Below, one piece after another: positions 1 to 7,395 of a DNA stretch of 11,893 bases (position 1 is the first letter of the stretch; every line of letters begins with the position of its first letter). The translations under genes were made by a program, and so were the position numbers. Origin of the DNA: 2-01-FULL-44-17 sp036517175 (GTDB lineage Bacteria; Patescibacteriota; Minisyncoccia; 2-02-FULL-40-12; IGHO2-01-FULL-4-A); NCBI GenBank assembly GCA_036517175.1, contig DATDXQ010000009.1, positions 1-11,893 on the forward strand, written 5' to 3'. A model generated the notes under the pieces. It made no database searches, was not told where the DNA came from, and worked only from the letters and a program-made list of their open reading frames with translations.

Positions 1-2090
1 GTAAGATTAATCCTACCCAACTCATCTATCTGCTTAATCCTGACATGAACAGTCTGGCCAGTCTTGAGGACATCTGCTGGCCTGCGAATATGCTCACTAG
101 ATATTTCAGAAACATGTACCATGCCTTCCTGCCCGGGCATAAACTCAACAAAAGCTCCGAAATCCATCAATCTCGTAACCTTACCATCAAATTCATCGCC
201 CACCCTAGCATCATAAGTTATCATCTCTATCCATTTTATAGCCCTATCCATACCTTCCGGGCTATCGGCAGTTATAAACACTGAGCCATCCTGCTCAATA
301 TCTATGTCAACACCTGTTTTTTCAATAATTTCATTTATAACCTTACCTTGAGGCCCTATAACCATTCTTATTTTATCTGGATCAATTTTTATTGTTTGCA
401 CTCTTGGAGCATATTTAGACAATTCAGCTCTTGGCGAATCAATAACCTTAGCCATTGTTTCCAATATTTCTAACCTGGCTCTTCGTGCTTGTTCAAGTGC
501 TTCTGCCAATATCTTTTCATTAATTCCTTCAATTTTAACATCCATCTGCATAGCTGTTACGCCGTCCTTGGTGCCGGCCACTTTCAGATCCATATCTCCA
601 TGATGATCTTCAGGACCCTGGATATCAGTTAAAATTTTGTATTTTTCACCTTTTTCATCAAACATAAGGCCCATTGCAATACCAGCGGCTGGAGCCTTAA
701 TCGGCACACCACCATCCATCATAGCCAATATAGATCCACATACTGATGCCATAGAAGATGACCCGTTAGAAGAGAGTATGTCCGACACAACCCTGATCGT
801 ATACGGGAAAACATCCTTGTCTGGAATCAGAGGCTCTAGAGCCCTCTCAGCTAATGCACCGTGACCTATTTCACGGCGACCTGCTCCACCCATCCTTCCA
901 ACCTCGCCTACACTAAATGGCGGGAAAACATAGTGGTGCATAAAACGCTTCTTTGTAAGCTGGATCTCCATAGTCTCAATCCATTGCTCCATCCCAGGAG
1001 AGGCAAGAGTCAGACTGGAAAGTGCTTGAGTTGTTCCACGATTAAATAGACCTGTTCCATGCGAATGGGGGAGTATCCCAACTTCTGCGCTGATTTCCCG
1101 CAATTGGTCGATTTTGCGACCATCCGGTCTTTTTTCTTCATTAAGAATGTTGCGGTGCACTATTCTGTCTATCTCTTCCTCAAAAATCTCACCGGCTTCA
1201 TCCAACTTTCTGGATAATTCTGGGTGTTCATTAAATTGTTCTTTAATGTGTCCTAGTAGTTCCGCCTTTATCTGGCCCAAGCCTTCATAAAATTCTGTCT
1301 TGTTTTTACCTGGTGCATAGAGTGCTTTTTCTAATTTAGATTCTGAAAAATTTCTTACAACAAGTGCCAGTGGTTCATCGTGAACAAAAACTGCAAGTTC
1401 CTTTTTCTTAGCAGAAATATCTTTAGCAATTTTGTTTTGAATCTTTATCAAATCTTGAAACTCCTTAAAACCCTTAGTTATCGCCTCGACAATATCTTTC
1501 TCTGGAACTATCTTAGCGCCTGTTTCAATCATATTTATCTTGTTTTCTGTACCAGCAACCACGATATCAAAATCACTTAAAACTCTCTCCTCATATGTAG
1601 GATTAAAGATTAGTTTTCCGTCAACTCGTCCCACTCGACAGGCGGCCACAGGACCATCAAATGGGATATCGGAAATCATAAGTGCCAAAGAAGAACCAAA
1701 AAGAGCTGGTATATCAGGGTCATTAATTCCATCAAAAGAAAGAATAGTGGCGACAACCTGAACTTCGTTTCTTATATTATGATCGAATCTTGGGCGTAGA
1801 GATCTGTCAATTAGCCTCGCAGCTAAAATAGCCTCTTCAGAAGGCCTAGTCTCTCTCTTTATCCACTTTGAACCCTTTATCTTGCCCGCAGCATAATATT
1901 TCTCTTCGTAATCTAGAGTAAGGGGAAAATAATCGACACTCTTGGTTCTATTAGACATCACAGCAGTAACCAAAATACAGGTCTCACCATATTGTATTCG
2001 GCAAGAACCATTTGCTTGACCGGCTAAACGCCCAAGCTCGATAATTAACTGCTTACCGGCAAACTCTTCCTTATAGGTTTTTATACCCAT
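1..2090 (-). CDS. pnp: polyribonucleotide nucleotidyltransferase (PNPase), 3' end cut by window edge
   Basis: PNPase degrades RNA 3' to 5' by phosphorolysis in the cytoplasm. The frame is open from an ATG at 2090 to the window edge, giving 696 codons. The family is about 700 residues, so only the extreme C-terminus is missing. Visible in order: a first RNase PH-like core starting MGIKTYKEEFAG; a second core with the active-site stretch GSSSMASVCGS near residues 438-447 and DIQGPEDHHGDMD near 487-500; a KH domain with the GxxG loop (IGPQGK, near 577-583); and an S1 domain from about residue 627 (VGDEFDGKV, FGAFVEF, GMVHVSEIS). No Shine-Dalgarno precedes the ATG. The gene follows rpsO on the same strand, the common bacterial order, but with two genes, a terminator and a leader in between. 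The wording of the second core resembles Parcubacteria homologues (from memory). Confidence 0.97.
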   Translation of the reverse strand, partial: MGIKTYKEEFAGKQLIIELGRLAGQANGSCRIQYGETCILVTAVMSNRTKSVDYFPLTLDYEEKYYAAGKIKGSKWIKRETRPSEEAILAARLIDRSLRPRFDHNIRNEVQVVATILSFDGINDPDIPALFGSSLALMISDIPFDGPVAACRVGRVDGKLIFNPTYEERVLSDFDIVVAGTENKINMIETGAKIVPEKDIVEAITKGFKEFQDLIKIQNKIAKDISAKKKELAVFVHDEPLALVVRNFSESKLEKALYAPGKNKTEFYEGLGQIKAELLGHIKEQFNEHPELSRKLDEAGEIFEEEIDRIVHRNILNEEKRPDGRKIDQLREISAEVGILPHSHGTGLFNRGTTQALSSLTLASPGMEQWIETMEIQLTKKRFMHHYVFPPFSVGEVGRMGGAGRREIGHGALAERALEPLIPDKDVFPYTIRVVSDILSSNGSSSMASVCGSILAMMDGGVPIKAPAAGIAMGLMFDEKGEKYKILTDIQGPEDHHGDMDLKVAGTKDGVTAMQMDVKIEGINEKILAEALEQARRARLEILETMAKVIDSPRAELSKYAPRVQTIKIDPDKIRMVIGPQGKVINEIIEKTGVDIDIEQDGSVFITADSPEGMDRAIKWIEMITYDARVGDEFDGKVTRLMDFGAFVEFMPGQEGMVHVSEISSEHIRRPADVLKTGQTVHVRIKQIDELGRINL

Positions 2091-2256
2091 TAAAAAACTG
2101 ACAAATAAATAGAAGAGGGGAGTAATTTACAGCACCAAATAACACCATTCACAAATCGCCTAAAGCTTATTTGGTGGGGTGAAGATTCAGGCCAGAAAAT
2201 TCCAAGTGAGTTTTTCACGTCAAATTTTTTGGCATGCGCCCCATTACCTTATTATA
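2091..2256 (-). promoter_or_regulatory. candidate pnp promoter and structured 5' leader
   Basis: Between the upstream terminator and the pnp ATG lies gene-free sequence. A perfect TATAAT on the minus strand at 2251-2256 is a candidate -10. No good -35 sits at the usual spacing (TTAACA at 2281-2286 is 24 bases away). If used, it gives a leader of roughly 155 bases. The leader holds a 10-bp perfect inverted repeat, 2133-2142 with 2167-2176 (CACCAAATAA arms, 24-base loop). In other bacteria PNPase controls its own leader; whether this stem does the same is inference. Confidence 0.35.
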
Positions 2257-2309
2257 ATTCCTCTCCAATCACTACTTAATTGTTAACTACCAAACGAATT
2301 TAGCACATA

Positions 2310-2347
2310 TTAACAAAAAACACCAGATCTAAGGTGTTTCTTGTTAA
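2310..2347 (-). terminator. Rho-independent terminator after the rpsO-NYN-unknown unit
   Basis: A 15-base inverted repeat (2310-2324 with 2333-2347, one mismatch, 8-base loop) lies 24 bases beyond the stop codon of the 223-aa gene. On the minus strand the second arm carries GGTGTTTTTTG, a T-run built into the stem. The arms are A/T-rich on the outside, so it could also work on the plus strand, but no plus-strand gene ends here. It separates pnp from the upstream genes. Confidence 0.75.
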
Positions 2348-2370
2348 CGATATGACAAGCTGAGAAGCCT

Positions 2371-3042
2371 CTATTCTAGGAACTTGAAGCTTCCTGTAAC
2401 CAAATTGGTTTCGAAATTGATACCTGTTAGATCTTGTGGTGGGTCCTGCCAAAAACTGTATCCAAAAACGTAATCAGAATTTTGACCCAATAATCCAGGC
2501 TTTGGGCCATCCTGTTTTTGCCACCACGACCACTGCTCGTAATTCATTACATGAATGACCATGATTTTGGCAAAGCCATCATCACAATCATCAGACCCAT
2601 AATTTTTAGATGTTGTAGGGACACAGAATACCAGGTTGCCTTGGCCAAAATTACTACTTACCTCCTTAACTCTAACCCTGTATCCAAACCAGACAGCAGT
2701 TAAACTAACCCGAAATTTGTAATCTTTGTTTGTGTATATTATCTGCTGAGCTTGCTTGTCGTCTATAGGATCATCGATTGGACTGCAGCCCCAAAAACCT
2801 TTCCAGGCTGGGTCTATGATTGTTTTGCCGCCAATTCTGTCGCATTCTTCTTTATTATCGATTCTTGAATAAACAACAAACCAACCTCCATAACCAGGGC
2901 AAACATCAGAACAATGATATTGCTTAACTAAAAGGTGGCCGTTATCAAACCCTACTGGCCACCCACCAAGATACTTAATAAGAAAGAATCCACCAACAAT
3001 AACAGCAATAATAATTACTATAGAGATTAGGATTTTTTTCAT
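2371..3042 (-). CDS. membrane-anchored protein of unknown function
   Basis: Not recognised by name. It has 223 residues. MKK followed by a hydrophobic run (about residues 4-23) is a membrane anchor or uncleaved signal, so the rest should face outside. Residues 44-88 hold four cysteines (C44, C48, C67, C86) in a Gly/Trp-rich segment. The second half, from YTNKDYKF (about 103) to TGSFKF near the end, contains C140 and C153 and QNSDYVFGYSFWQDPP. It resembles a C-terminal domain remembered from uncharacterised secreted CPR proteins, which is unverified. The start lies 6 bases after the NYN gene stop, so the two are very probably co-transcribed. A strong terminator follows. Extracytoplasmic disulfides are possible. 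Confidence 0.85.
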   Translation of the reverse strand: MKKILISIVIIIAVIVGGFFLIKYLGGWPVGFDNGHLLVKQYHCSDVCPGYGGWFVVYSRIDNKEECDRIGGKTIIDPAWKGFWGCSPIDDPIDDKQAQQIIYTNKDYKFRVSLTAVWFGYRVRVKEVSSNFGQGNLVFCVPTTSKNYGSDDCDDGFAKIMVIHVMNYEQWSWWQKQDGPKPGLLGQNSDYVFGYSFWQDPPQDLTGINFETNLVTGSFKFLE

Positions 3043-3048
3043 ATTGAA

Positions 3049-3588
3049 CTAATACATAAGAAACTTTTTGGGATCAGTTTCTAAATCAGTAAACACATCA
3101 ACGGCCTCCTTGAGTTTGGCCGAGGTACTCCTGCCAAAAGACATTGCCTCAACCTTAAGACCTTGGGAAATACGCAAATACTCAACCAAAGGCACAAAAT
3201 CACCATCACCGGTAACAAGAATGGCCGCATCAATTTTGTCTGCCAATATTACGGCATCCATAGCCATACCCACGTCCCAATCAGCCTTTTTCATACCACC
3301 GGCAAAAACCTGAAGGTCCTTTTCTTTTATTTCATAGCCCCCCTTTTCAAGAGCTTCAAAAAATGCCCTTTCTTCACCTGATTCAGTTCTTATTACATAA
3401 ATAAAGGCCCTTATGAGACGCCTATCACCAACGGCCTGCTCCAAAACCTTCTTGAAATTAACTTTTGCTTTGTAAAGATTCTTGGCAGAGTGATACATGT
3501 TTTGAGCATCAACAAAAACGCCAACACGCTGATGCTCTGACGTAAGGTCTCTTGATCTAACGATATTTTTGGGCTTCCTTTCTGGCAT
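3049..3588 (-). CDS. NYN (LabA/DUF88-like) domain protein, putative ribonuclease
   Basis: This 179-residue protein is made almost wholly of a NYN domain, a PIN-like nuclease fold. The acidic motifs are in place: FVDAQN (D27, N30), KKADWDVGMAMDA (D103, D105, D111) and TGDGDFVPL (D128, D130). A basic N-terminal tail (about residues 1-20) may bind nucleic acid. A metal-dependent RNase activity is expected from the family, but the RNA target is unknown. The ATG follows the rpsO TAG by 6 bases and the gene is followed after 6 bases by the 223-aa gene, giving a tight three-gene unit. Its place between a ribosomal protein and PNPase suggests a role in RNA or ribosome turnover (inference). Confidence 0.9.
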   Translation of the reverse strand: MPERKPKNIVRSRDLTSEHQRVGVFVDAQNMYHSAKNLYKAKVNFKKVLEQAVGDRRLIRAFIYVIRTESGEERAFFEALEKGGYEIKEKDLQVFAGGMKKADWDVGMAMDAVILADKIDAAILVTGDGDFVPLVEYLRISQGLKVEAMSFGRSTSAKLKEAVDVFTDLETDPKKFLMY

Positions 3589-3594
3589 TGAGAT

Positions 3595-3861
3595 CTATTT
3601 TTTTAAACCTAATTCTTTAACTATTTTAGCATGCCTATCCGGTGACTCTTTTTTCAAGAAGTCCATGAGGCGGCGGCGCTTGGAAACCATTTTTAACAGA
3701 CCCGTTCGGGAACTGTTATCTTTTTGATGTTTCTTTAGATGCTTAGTCAAAGACTCAATTTCCTGAGTAAATAAGGCGATTTGGACCTCAGCAGATCCAG
3801 TATCTTTCTCATGAGAAGCATGCTGATCTATTATTTTTTTCTTCTTAGTTGTATTAATCAT
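3595..3861 (-). CDS. rpsO: 30S ribosomal protein S15
   Basis: S15 binds 16S rRNA in the 30S platform. The 88-residue product shows the family core: DTGSAEVQIALFTQEIESLTKHL, then SSRTGLLKMVSKRRRLMDFLKK, ending ELGLKK. The usual length is 88-89. The ATG at 3861 (MINTTKKKK) is chosen over an in-frame ATG at 3879 because the latter would add six residues unlike the family and lies inside the probable -10 box at 3878-3883. There is no clear Shine-Dalgarno and the leader would be only about ten bases. It is first gene of the unit continuing into the NYN gene. Confidence 0.96.
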   Translation of the reverse strand: MINTTKKKKIIDQHASHEKDTGSAEVQIALFTQEIESLTKHLKKHQKDNSSRTGLLKMVSKRRRLMDFLKKESPDRHAKIVKELGLKK

Positions 3862-3877
3862 AAATGAATAATAACAC

Positions 3878-3883
3878 ATTATA
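3878..3883 (-). promoter_or_regulatory. candidate -10 box for rpsO
   Basis: TATAAT on the minus strand, with predicted transcription start near 3871, ten bases before the chosen rpsO ATG. No good -35 was seen because the upstream region is occupied by the terminator of the preceding gene. Confidence 0.4.
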
Positions 3884-3895
3884 TTTTAAATTAAA

Positions 3896-3915
3896 AGGGG
3901 TCTCTTTAGACCCCT
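3896..3915 (-). terminator. terminator of the lytic transglycosylase gene
   Basis: A perfect 8-bp stem (3896-3903 with 3908-3915, AGGGGTCT in minus reading) with a 4-base loop, followed on the minus strand by TTTAATTT. It lies 16 bases beyond the stop at 3932 and directly upstream of the rpsO promoter. Confidence 0.75.
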
Positions 3916-3931
3916 AAAATACCAAAAAATA

Positions 3932-5155
3932 CTACTCTTTTTGACTACCTAAACCGACCAAGTAATCAAGCTTATCTAAATAGTCGAGTGTTTCAGTTTT
4001 GCTTTTGATTTTTCTGAGTTCTACTCGCCAGTTTGTTTTCTTGTTTTTTGAATTCCTAACAGCCCTTACAACGTCTCCGATGCCCCCGTTATACGCTGCG
4101 GCCAAATAAAACTCAAGATTCTTGTCTTTCGAGATAGACTGCCCGAAGACATTTTTGAGAACCCTAAAATTATAATTTTCCAAAAGAATCGCTGCCGACA
4201 TTGCCTCTCTGTGTATTCTCGGCCCATATTCAAAACCGACCAAGTTTCTCCACGGAAATAGCTTCATCATTGTGTTCCAGGTAGGCTTTGTGAATTGCAT
4301 TAGCCCAGAAGCGCTTGCAGTGCTAACTGTTAGCCCATAGGCTGATTCTCCGTTCAAAGCCAACAAAATTAAAACCCTTTCAAAAGGATTATAACGCCAA
4401 TTTCCCTTTTCAAATTCATAAAATTCAAACGGATCTGCTTGCTCTATTAGAGCTAGTCTACTTATGAATTCAGGCAACTCCAGTCTGTGTAAAAACAAGA
4501 ATTCATCTTCGATAATTGACTCCGGCTTAATAGAATCTCGGACAAGATTATATCTAGAGTAAGTAATCATGCCTGCGCTTGAAGAACTCCGATTAAGATA
4601 TCTTTGACCTTCTGCTATTAGATCCTGCCTATGAAGAACGGAGGAGTAGGGAGAGTATATAGCATCTTGCCTACTACCATCATTAAGTCTGCGCGGATAT
4701 TTATTGAGTATGACGGCCCATCTGCCACCTTCTCTTGGGTTACCCACCTTAAAAGCAGTGTTCCAATCATTCCAAACCAAACCAGAAGGCCTCATTTCTA
4801 TCTCAATCACAAAATCATTATTTTCATTAACAAGCTGTGGCCCTCTCTTTATGATCTTAATTACCCTAGTTTCACCCCTGTCTAGATTCATAATCTTGAG
4901 ACCTATCTCTTTCCATTCAAAATCTATTACCGTTCGTCTTCTTTCCGCACCATCAGTTCTTCTTATTATTTCAGTATATCTAACATCACCACTTGACTTG
5001 CTTAGACTCAAACTGGCCAATTCACTCCTACCTGTCTCAATTTCTGCTAAAATTTTTTGACAAACAGACTCTGGCTCACAAGAATCTTTGTCCTGAGCAC
5101 CGACCACAGTGATAAACAGATTAAAAAACAAACACATCCAAGCAGCTCTACTCAT
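3932..5155 (-). CDS. secreted SLT-type lytic transglycosylase
   Basis: It cleaves the glycan strands of peptidoglycan outside the cytoplasmic membrane (family knowledge). The product has 407 residues. The N-terminus MSRAAW followed by a hydrophobic stretch ending VVGA-QD looks like a signal peptide cut near residue 20. Residues 21 to about 240 are unrecognised. The SLT domain occupies about 260-365: catalytic glutamate E270 in ALNGESAYG, ASGLMQFTKPTW at 282-293 and AAAYNGG at 352-358. AGGA lies 7 bases before the ATG. It is divergent from the recombinase gene and has its own promoter and terminator. The large N-terminal region may be for substrate or partner binding. Assignment to a numbered transglycosylase family is not possible by eye. 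Confidence 0.9.
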   Translation of the reverse strand: MSRAAWMCLFFNLFITVVGAQDKDSCEPESVCQKILAEIETGRSELASLSLSKSSGDVRYTEIIRRTDGAERRRTVIDFEWKEIGLKIMNLDRGETRVIKIIKRGPQLVNENNDFVIEIEMRPSGLVWNDWNTAFKVGNPREGGRWAVILNKYPRRLNDGSRQDAIYSPYSSVLHRQDLIAEGQRYLNRSSSSAGMITYSRYNLVRDSIKPESIIEDEFLFLHRLELPEFISRLALIEQADPFEFYEFEKGNWRYNPFERVLILLALNGESAYGLTVSTASASGLMQFTKPTWNTMMKLFPWRNLVGFEYGPRIHREAMSAAILLENYNFRVLKNVFGQSISKDKNLEFYLAAAYNGGIGDVVRAVRNSKNKKTNWRVELRKIKSKTETLDYLDKLDYLVGLGSQKE

Positions 5156-5192
5156 GTAAATATCCTATTTTTTTAAGAACTTTTTACAAATA

Positions 5193-5221
5193 ATTTTAGC
5201 CTAAACGTAGACAAATGCCAA
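5193..5221 (-). promoter_or_regulatory. sigma70-type promoter of the lytic transglycosylase gene
   Basis: On the minus strand TTGGCA (5216-5221) and TAAAAT (5193-5198) each match consensus at 5 of 6 bases with an ideal 17-base spacer. Predicted start is near 5186, giving a leader of about 30 bases that contains the AGGA ribosome binding site. Confidence 0.6.
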
Positions 5222-5236
5222 TTGTCGCACAATATT

Positions 5237-5254
5237 TGCTATAATTAGCCTGTG
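5237..5254 (+). promoter_or_regulatory. extended -10 promoter giving a probably leaderless recombinase mRNA
   Basis: TGCTATAAT (TG at 5237-5238, TATAAT at 5240-5245) is an extended -10 element on the plus strand. No -35 fits at 16-18 bases, as expected for extended -10 promoters. Transcription should start at about 5251-5253, which coincides with the GTG start codon at 5252. No ribosome binding site is possible upstream. Confidence 0.55.
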
Positions 5255-6169
5255 GAAATAAAAAAACTCAAAACTCAGTTTCTGGAATATCTAGAGATAG
5301 AAAAAAATAGGTCACAGAAAACGGTTGAGAATTACAATCGTTACCTGCTTAGGTTTTTGAATTTTACTAAGGCAGAGAATGAAAATGATTTAAGTGAGGA
5401 AATAATAAGAAAATACCGTCTCTATTTAAACCGTCTTACCGATACACATGGCCAAACATTAAAAAAAGTGACTCAGAATTATCACATCATAGCCTTGCGT
5501 TCATTTCTTAAATATCTGGCCAAGCGTGATATTAAAACGGTATCCGCAGAGAAAGTTGAGCTTGGCAAACAAGAAGATAGGCAGGTAGAGTTCTTAGAAC
5601 CACATGAGCTTCAGAAATTCTTAAGTTCCCCTAGCGGATCTGACGTAAGAAGCCTACGCGATCGTGCGATACTTGAGACACTTTTCTCAACAGGACTTCG
5701 TGTGTCTGAGCTTTGCGCGTTGGATCGCGACAATATAGACCTGAGTAGGGGAGAGTTTTCAGTAAGAGGAAAGGGTAGCAAACTTAGAGTGGTCTTCTTG
5801 TCAGAACAGGCGGTAGAAACAATAAAAACCTATCTTACAAAAAGAATTGACGCTGACGAATCACTTTTTATACGTATACCTGGAAAAGAAAGCTTCGAAA
5901 AATATGCGCAACTTCGCCTGACACCACGCAGTGTTCAAAGGATAGTCAAAAAATACGCAATCGCCTCTGGTATCATCGGTAAAAAAATAAGCCCACACAG
6001 TTTGCGCCACTCTTTCGCTACTGACTTACTTCGAAACGGTGCAGACATACGCTCAGTTCAGGCAATGCTTGGCCATGCTTCTGTCACCACAACACAAATA
6101 TATACCCACGTCACCGACAAACAGCTCAGAGAAATACACAAGAAATTTCATGATAATAAAAAAAGCTGA
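5252..6169 (+). CDS. tyrosine recombinase, XerC/XerD type
   Basis: This enzyme makes site-specific strand exchange through a tyrosine-DNA bond; single Xer-like proteins of this size usually resolve chromosome dimers. The product has 305 residues: a SAM-like core-binding N-terminal domain (about 1-100, EKNRSQKTVENYNRYL) and a catalytic domain with all expected residues: R150 in STGLRVSEL, K174 in VRGKGSK, H249 and R252 in SPHSLRHSFA, H275 in MLGHASV and Y284 in IYTHV. It starts with GTG at 5252. The stop codon is inside the shared terminator with the dioxygenase gene. Whether it is XerC, XerD or an element-borne integrase cannot be told from sequence alone; the length and the lack of integrase-only extensions favour a housekeeping Xer. 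Confidence 0.93.
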   Translation: MEIKKLKTQFLEYLEIEKNRSQKTVENYNRYLLRFLNFTKAENENDLSEEIIRKYRLYLNRLTDTHGQTLKKVTQNYHIIALRSFLKYLAKRDIKTVSAEKVELGKQEDRQVEFLEPHELQKFLSSPSGSDVRSLRDRAILETLFSTGLRVSELCALDRDNIDLSRGEFSVRGKGSKLRVVFLSEQAVETIKTYLTKRIDADESLFIRIPGKESFEKYAQLRLTPRSVQRIVKKYAIASGIIGKKISPHSLRHSFATDLLRNGADIRSVQAMLGHASVTTTQIYTHVTDKQLREIHKKFHDNKKS

Positions 6170-6182
6170 TAAAATCAGCTTT
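6162..6182. terminator. shared bidirectional terminator containing two stop codons
   Basis: An 8-bp stem (AAAGCTGA at 6162-6169 with TCAGCTTT at 6175-6182, loop TAAAA). The TGA of the recombinase is the end of the left arm; the TAA of the dioxygenase (6181-6183, minus strand) starts in the right arm. A-runs on the left and T-runs on the right make a weak hairpin that could serve both directions. Confidence 0.65.
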
Positions 6183-7320
6183 AACTTAAGAGCATATCTT
6201 GCGTTTCTTTTTCAAGATTTTTTAACCAGGGTATAAAAACTGTACCCCCAGTTCCTCTTGAATCCGGCGTTTTTTCAGCTATGTAAGATATCGCATACCT
6301 AAGGTGCATCTGCCTGAACTCACACATCTTCAAAAGACATCTATTGTACAAATTTTTCAAAAGTCTAGATCCAGAACTTGAAACAAATTCTCTCAATTTT
6401 GAAGTAGCTGAAACCAACTCTACAAAATCCCTATGAGCAGGCAGCATGTAAAGTTTCATTTCCTTCACATGCTTAGTTAAAACACTTTCTTTGTGATTGA
6501 CATTAAAAAGAGCGTCTAGAAGGGGCATGATCGAACTTTGAGCACCTGTTTCACCCCTGAATGACTTGGGCAAACCGGCAAATTCGTCTACACCTTCATA
6601 CACAACGTTTTCGAAATATTTAATCCATGGCCTAACCCTTTTATAATAGACCTCGGGTGAACATTTCTCGGGCATTCTTTCAAAAACCTCGATCATTTTT
6701 TCAATCACGTTAAGAATCTCGGCCAGCCATGCCTCCAAATATTTAAGATCACTTCTCTCTATGGATTCTATGACCCTGGACGACAAAAACGGCAGTGAGG
6801 CCGCTTCGCTCTCTATGGCCACGTGAACAAGGACGAACCAATCCTCATCATATTCTTCAATAAATTTTTGGGACAAAACTATGTTGTCTAAAGTCGGGCC
6901 ACGCCTTCCATCCAGACGCCTCCAATTACTCAAAGCGTAGGAACAATATGAAAGTATGGGTGGTTTCCTGCTTTTATTTGATAAAAAACACAATGGCTGA
7001 GCAAGCTCACGACACAAACTTGTGCCTGAGGGATTACTGGAGTGAAGAAAAGCGCTAGCTCCAAAACCATACAACATCATTGCCCTGGCATGGTCTCTAT
7101 CGTCTAACCCATCCAAACTTTCAAGTCTAGGTATGGGTAATGATCTTGCCGCTTGTTGAATTTTGCCACTTGATATAAGGGCAGGTAATTCGTAACCAAA
7201 CTCGTCCAAAAATTTAAAATCCAATGGAAGAAGGCTCGCTGGATCTCTGCCAGGCAGAAAACCTCTATCTAATTTCCAGGCCGCATTCAGAATATCCGAG
7301 GATTTAGGAATATCGCTCAT
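6181..7320 (-). CDS. indoleamine 2,3-dioxygenase family haem protein
   Basis: The family (PF01231) oxidises L-tryptophan or other indoles with O2 at haem, giving N-formylkynurenine when the substrate is Trp. This 379-aa product (numbered from ATG 7320) carries the landmarks: VVYEG; FRGETGAQSS (254-263); YMLPAHRDF; FRQMHLRY with H339 as the likely proximal haem ligand (human H346); and RGTGGT (355-360) before a final helix ending MLLS. R230 in YYKRVRPW aligns with human R231, which binds the substrate carboxylate. Two differences stand out: the position of human F226 is Tyr (Y225), and that of S167 is His (H166 in FVLVHVAIESEAAS), as in tryptophan 2,3-dioxygenases. The ATG is preferred over GTG 7329 because AAGGG (7329-7333) lies 8 bases upstream. 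The TonB-like gene ends 75 bases upstream with no terminator between. Substrate unproven. Confidence 0.85.
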   Translation of the reverse strand: MSDIPKSSDILNAAWKLDRGFLPGRDPASLLPLDFKFLDEFGYELPALISSGKIQQAARSLPIPRLESLDGLDDRDHARAMMLYGFGASAFLHSSNPSGTSLCRELAQPLCFLSNKSRKPPILSYCSYALSNWRRLDGRRGPTLDNIVLSQKFIEEYDEDWFVLVHVAIESEAASLPFLSSRVIESIERSDLKYLEAWLAEILNVIEKMIEVFERMPEKCSPEVYYKRVRPWIKYFENVVYEGVDEFAGLPKSFRGETGAQSSIMPLLDALFNVNHKESVLTKHVKEMKLYMLPAHRDFVELVSATSKLREFVSSSGSRLLKNLYNRCLLKMCEFRQMHLRYAISYIAEKTPDSRGTGGTVFIPWLKNLEKETQDMLLS

Positions 7321-7395
7321 TATCAACACCCTTAGAATGTAAAAATACTAGGAATCAGGTTAACACCCAATACTCCACACTTCAAGAAACGTTAA

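Noticed and set aside
3861..3879. Longer S15 starting at ATG 3879
   Set aside because: The extra residues are unlike S15 and the codon lies within the likely -10 box.
5222..5227. TTGTCG as a -35 for the recombinase promoter
   Set aside because: Only 12 bases from the -10, too close; the extended -10 explains the promoter without it.
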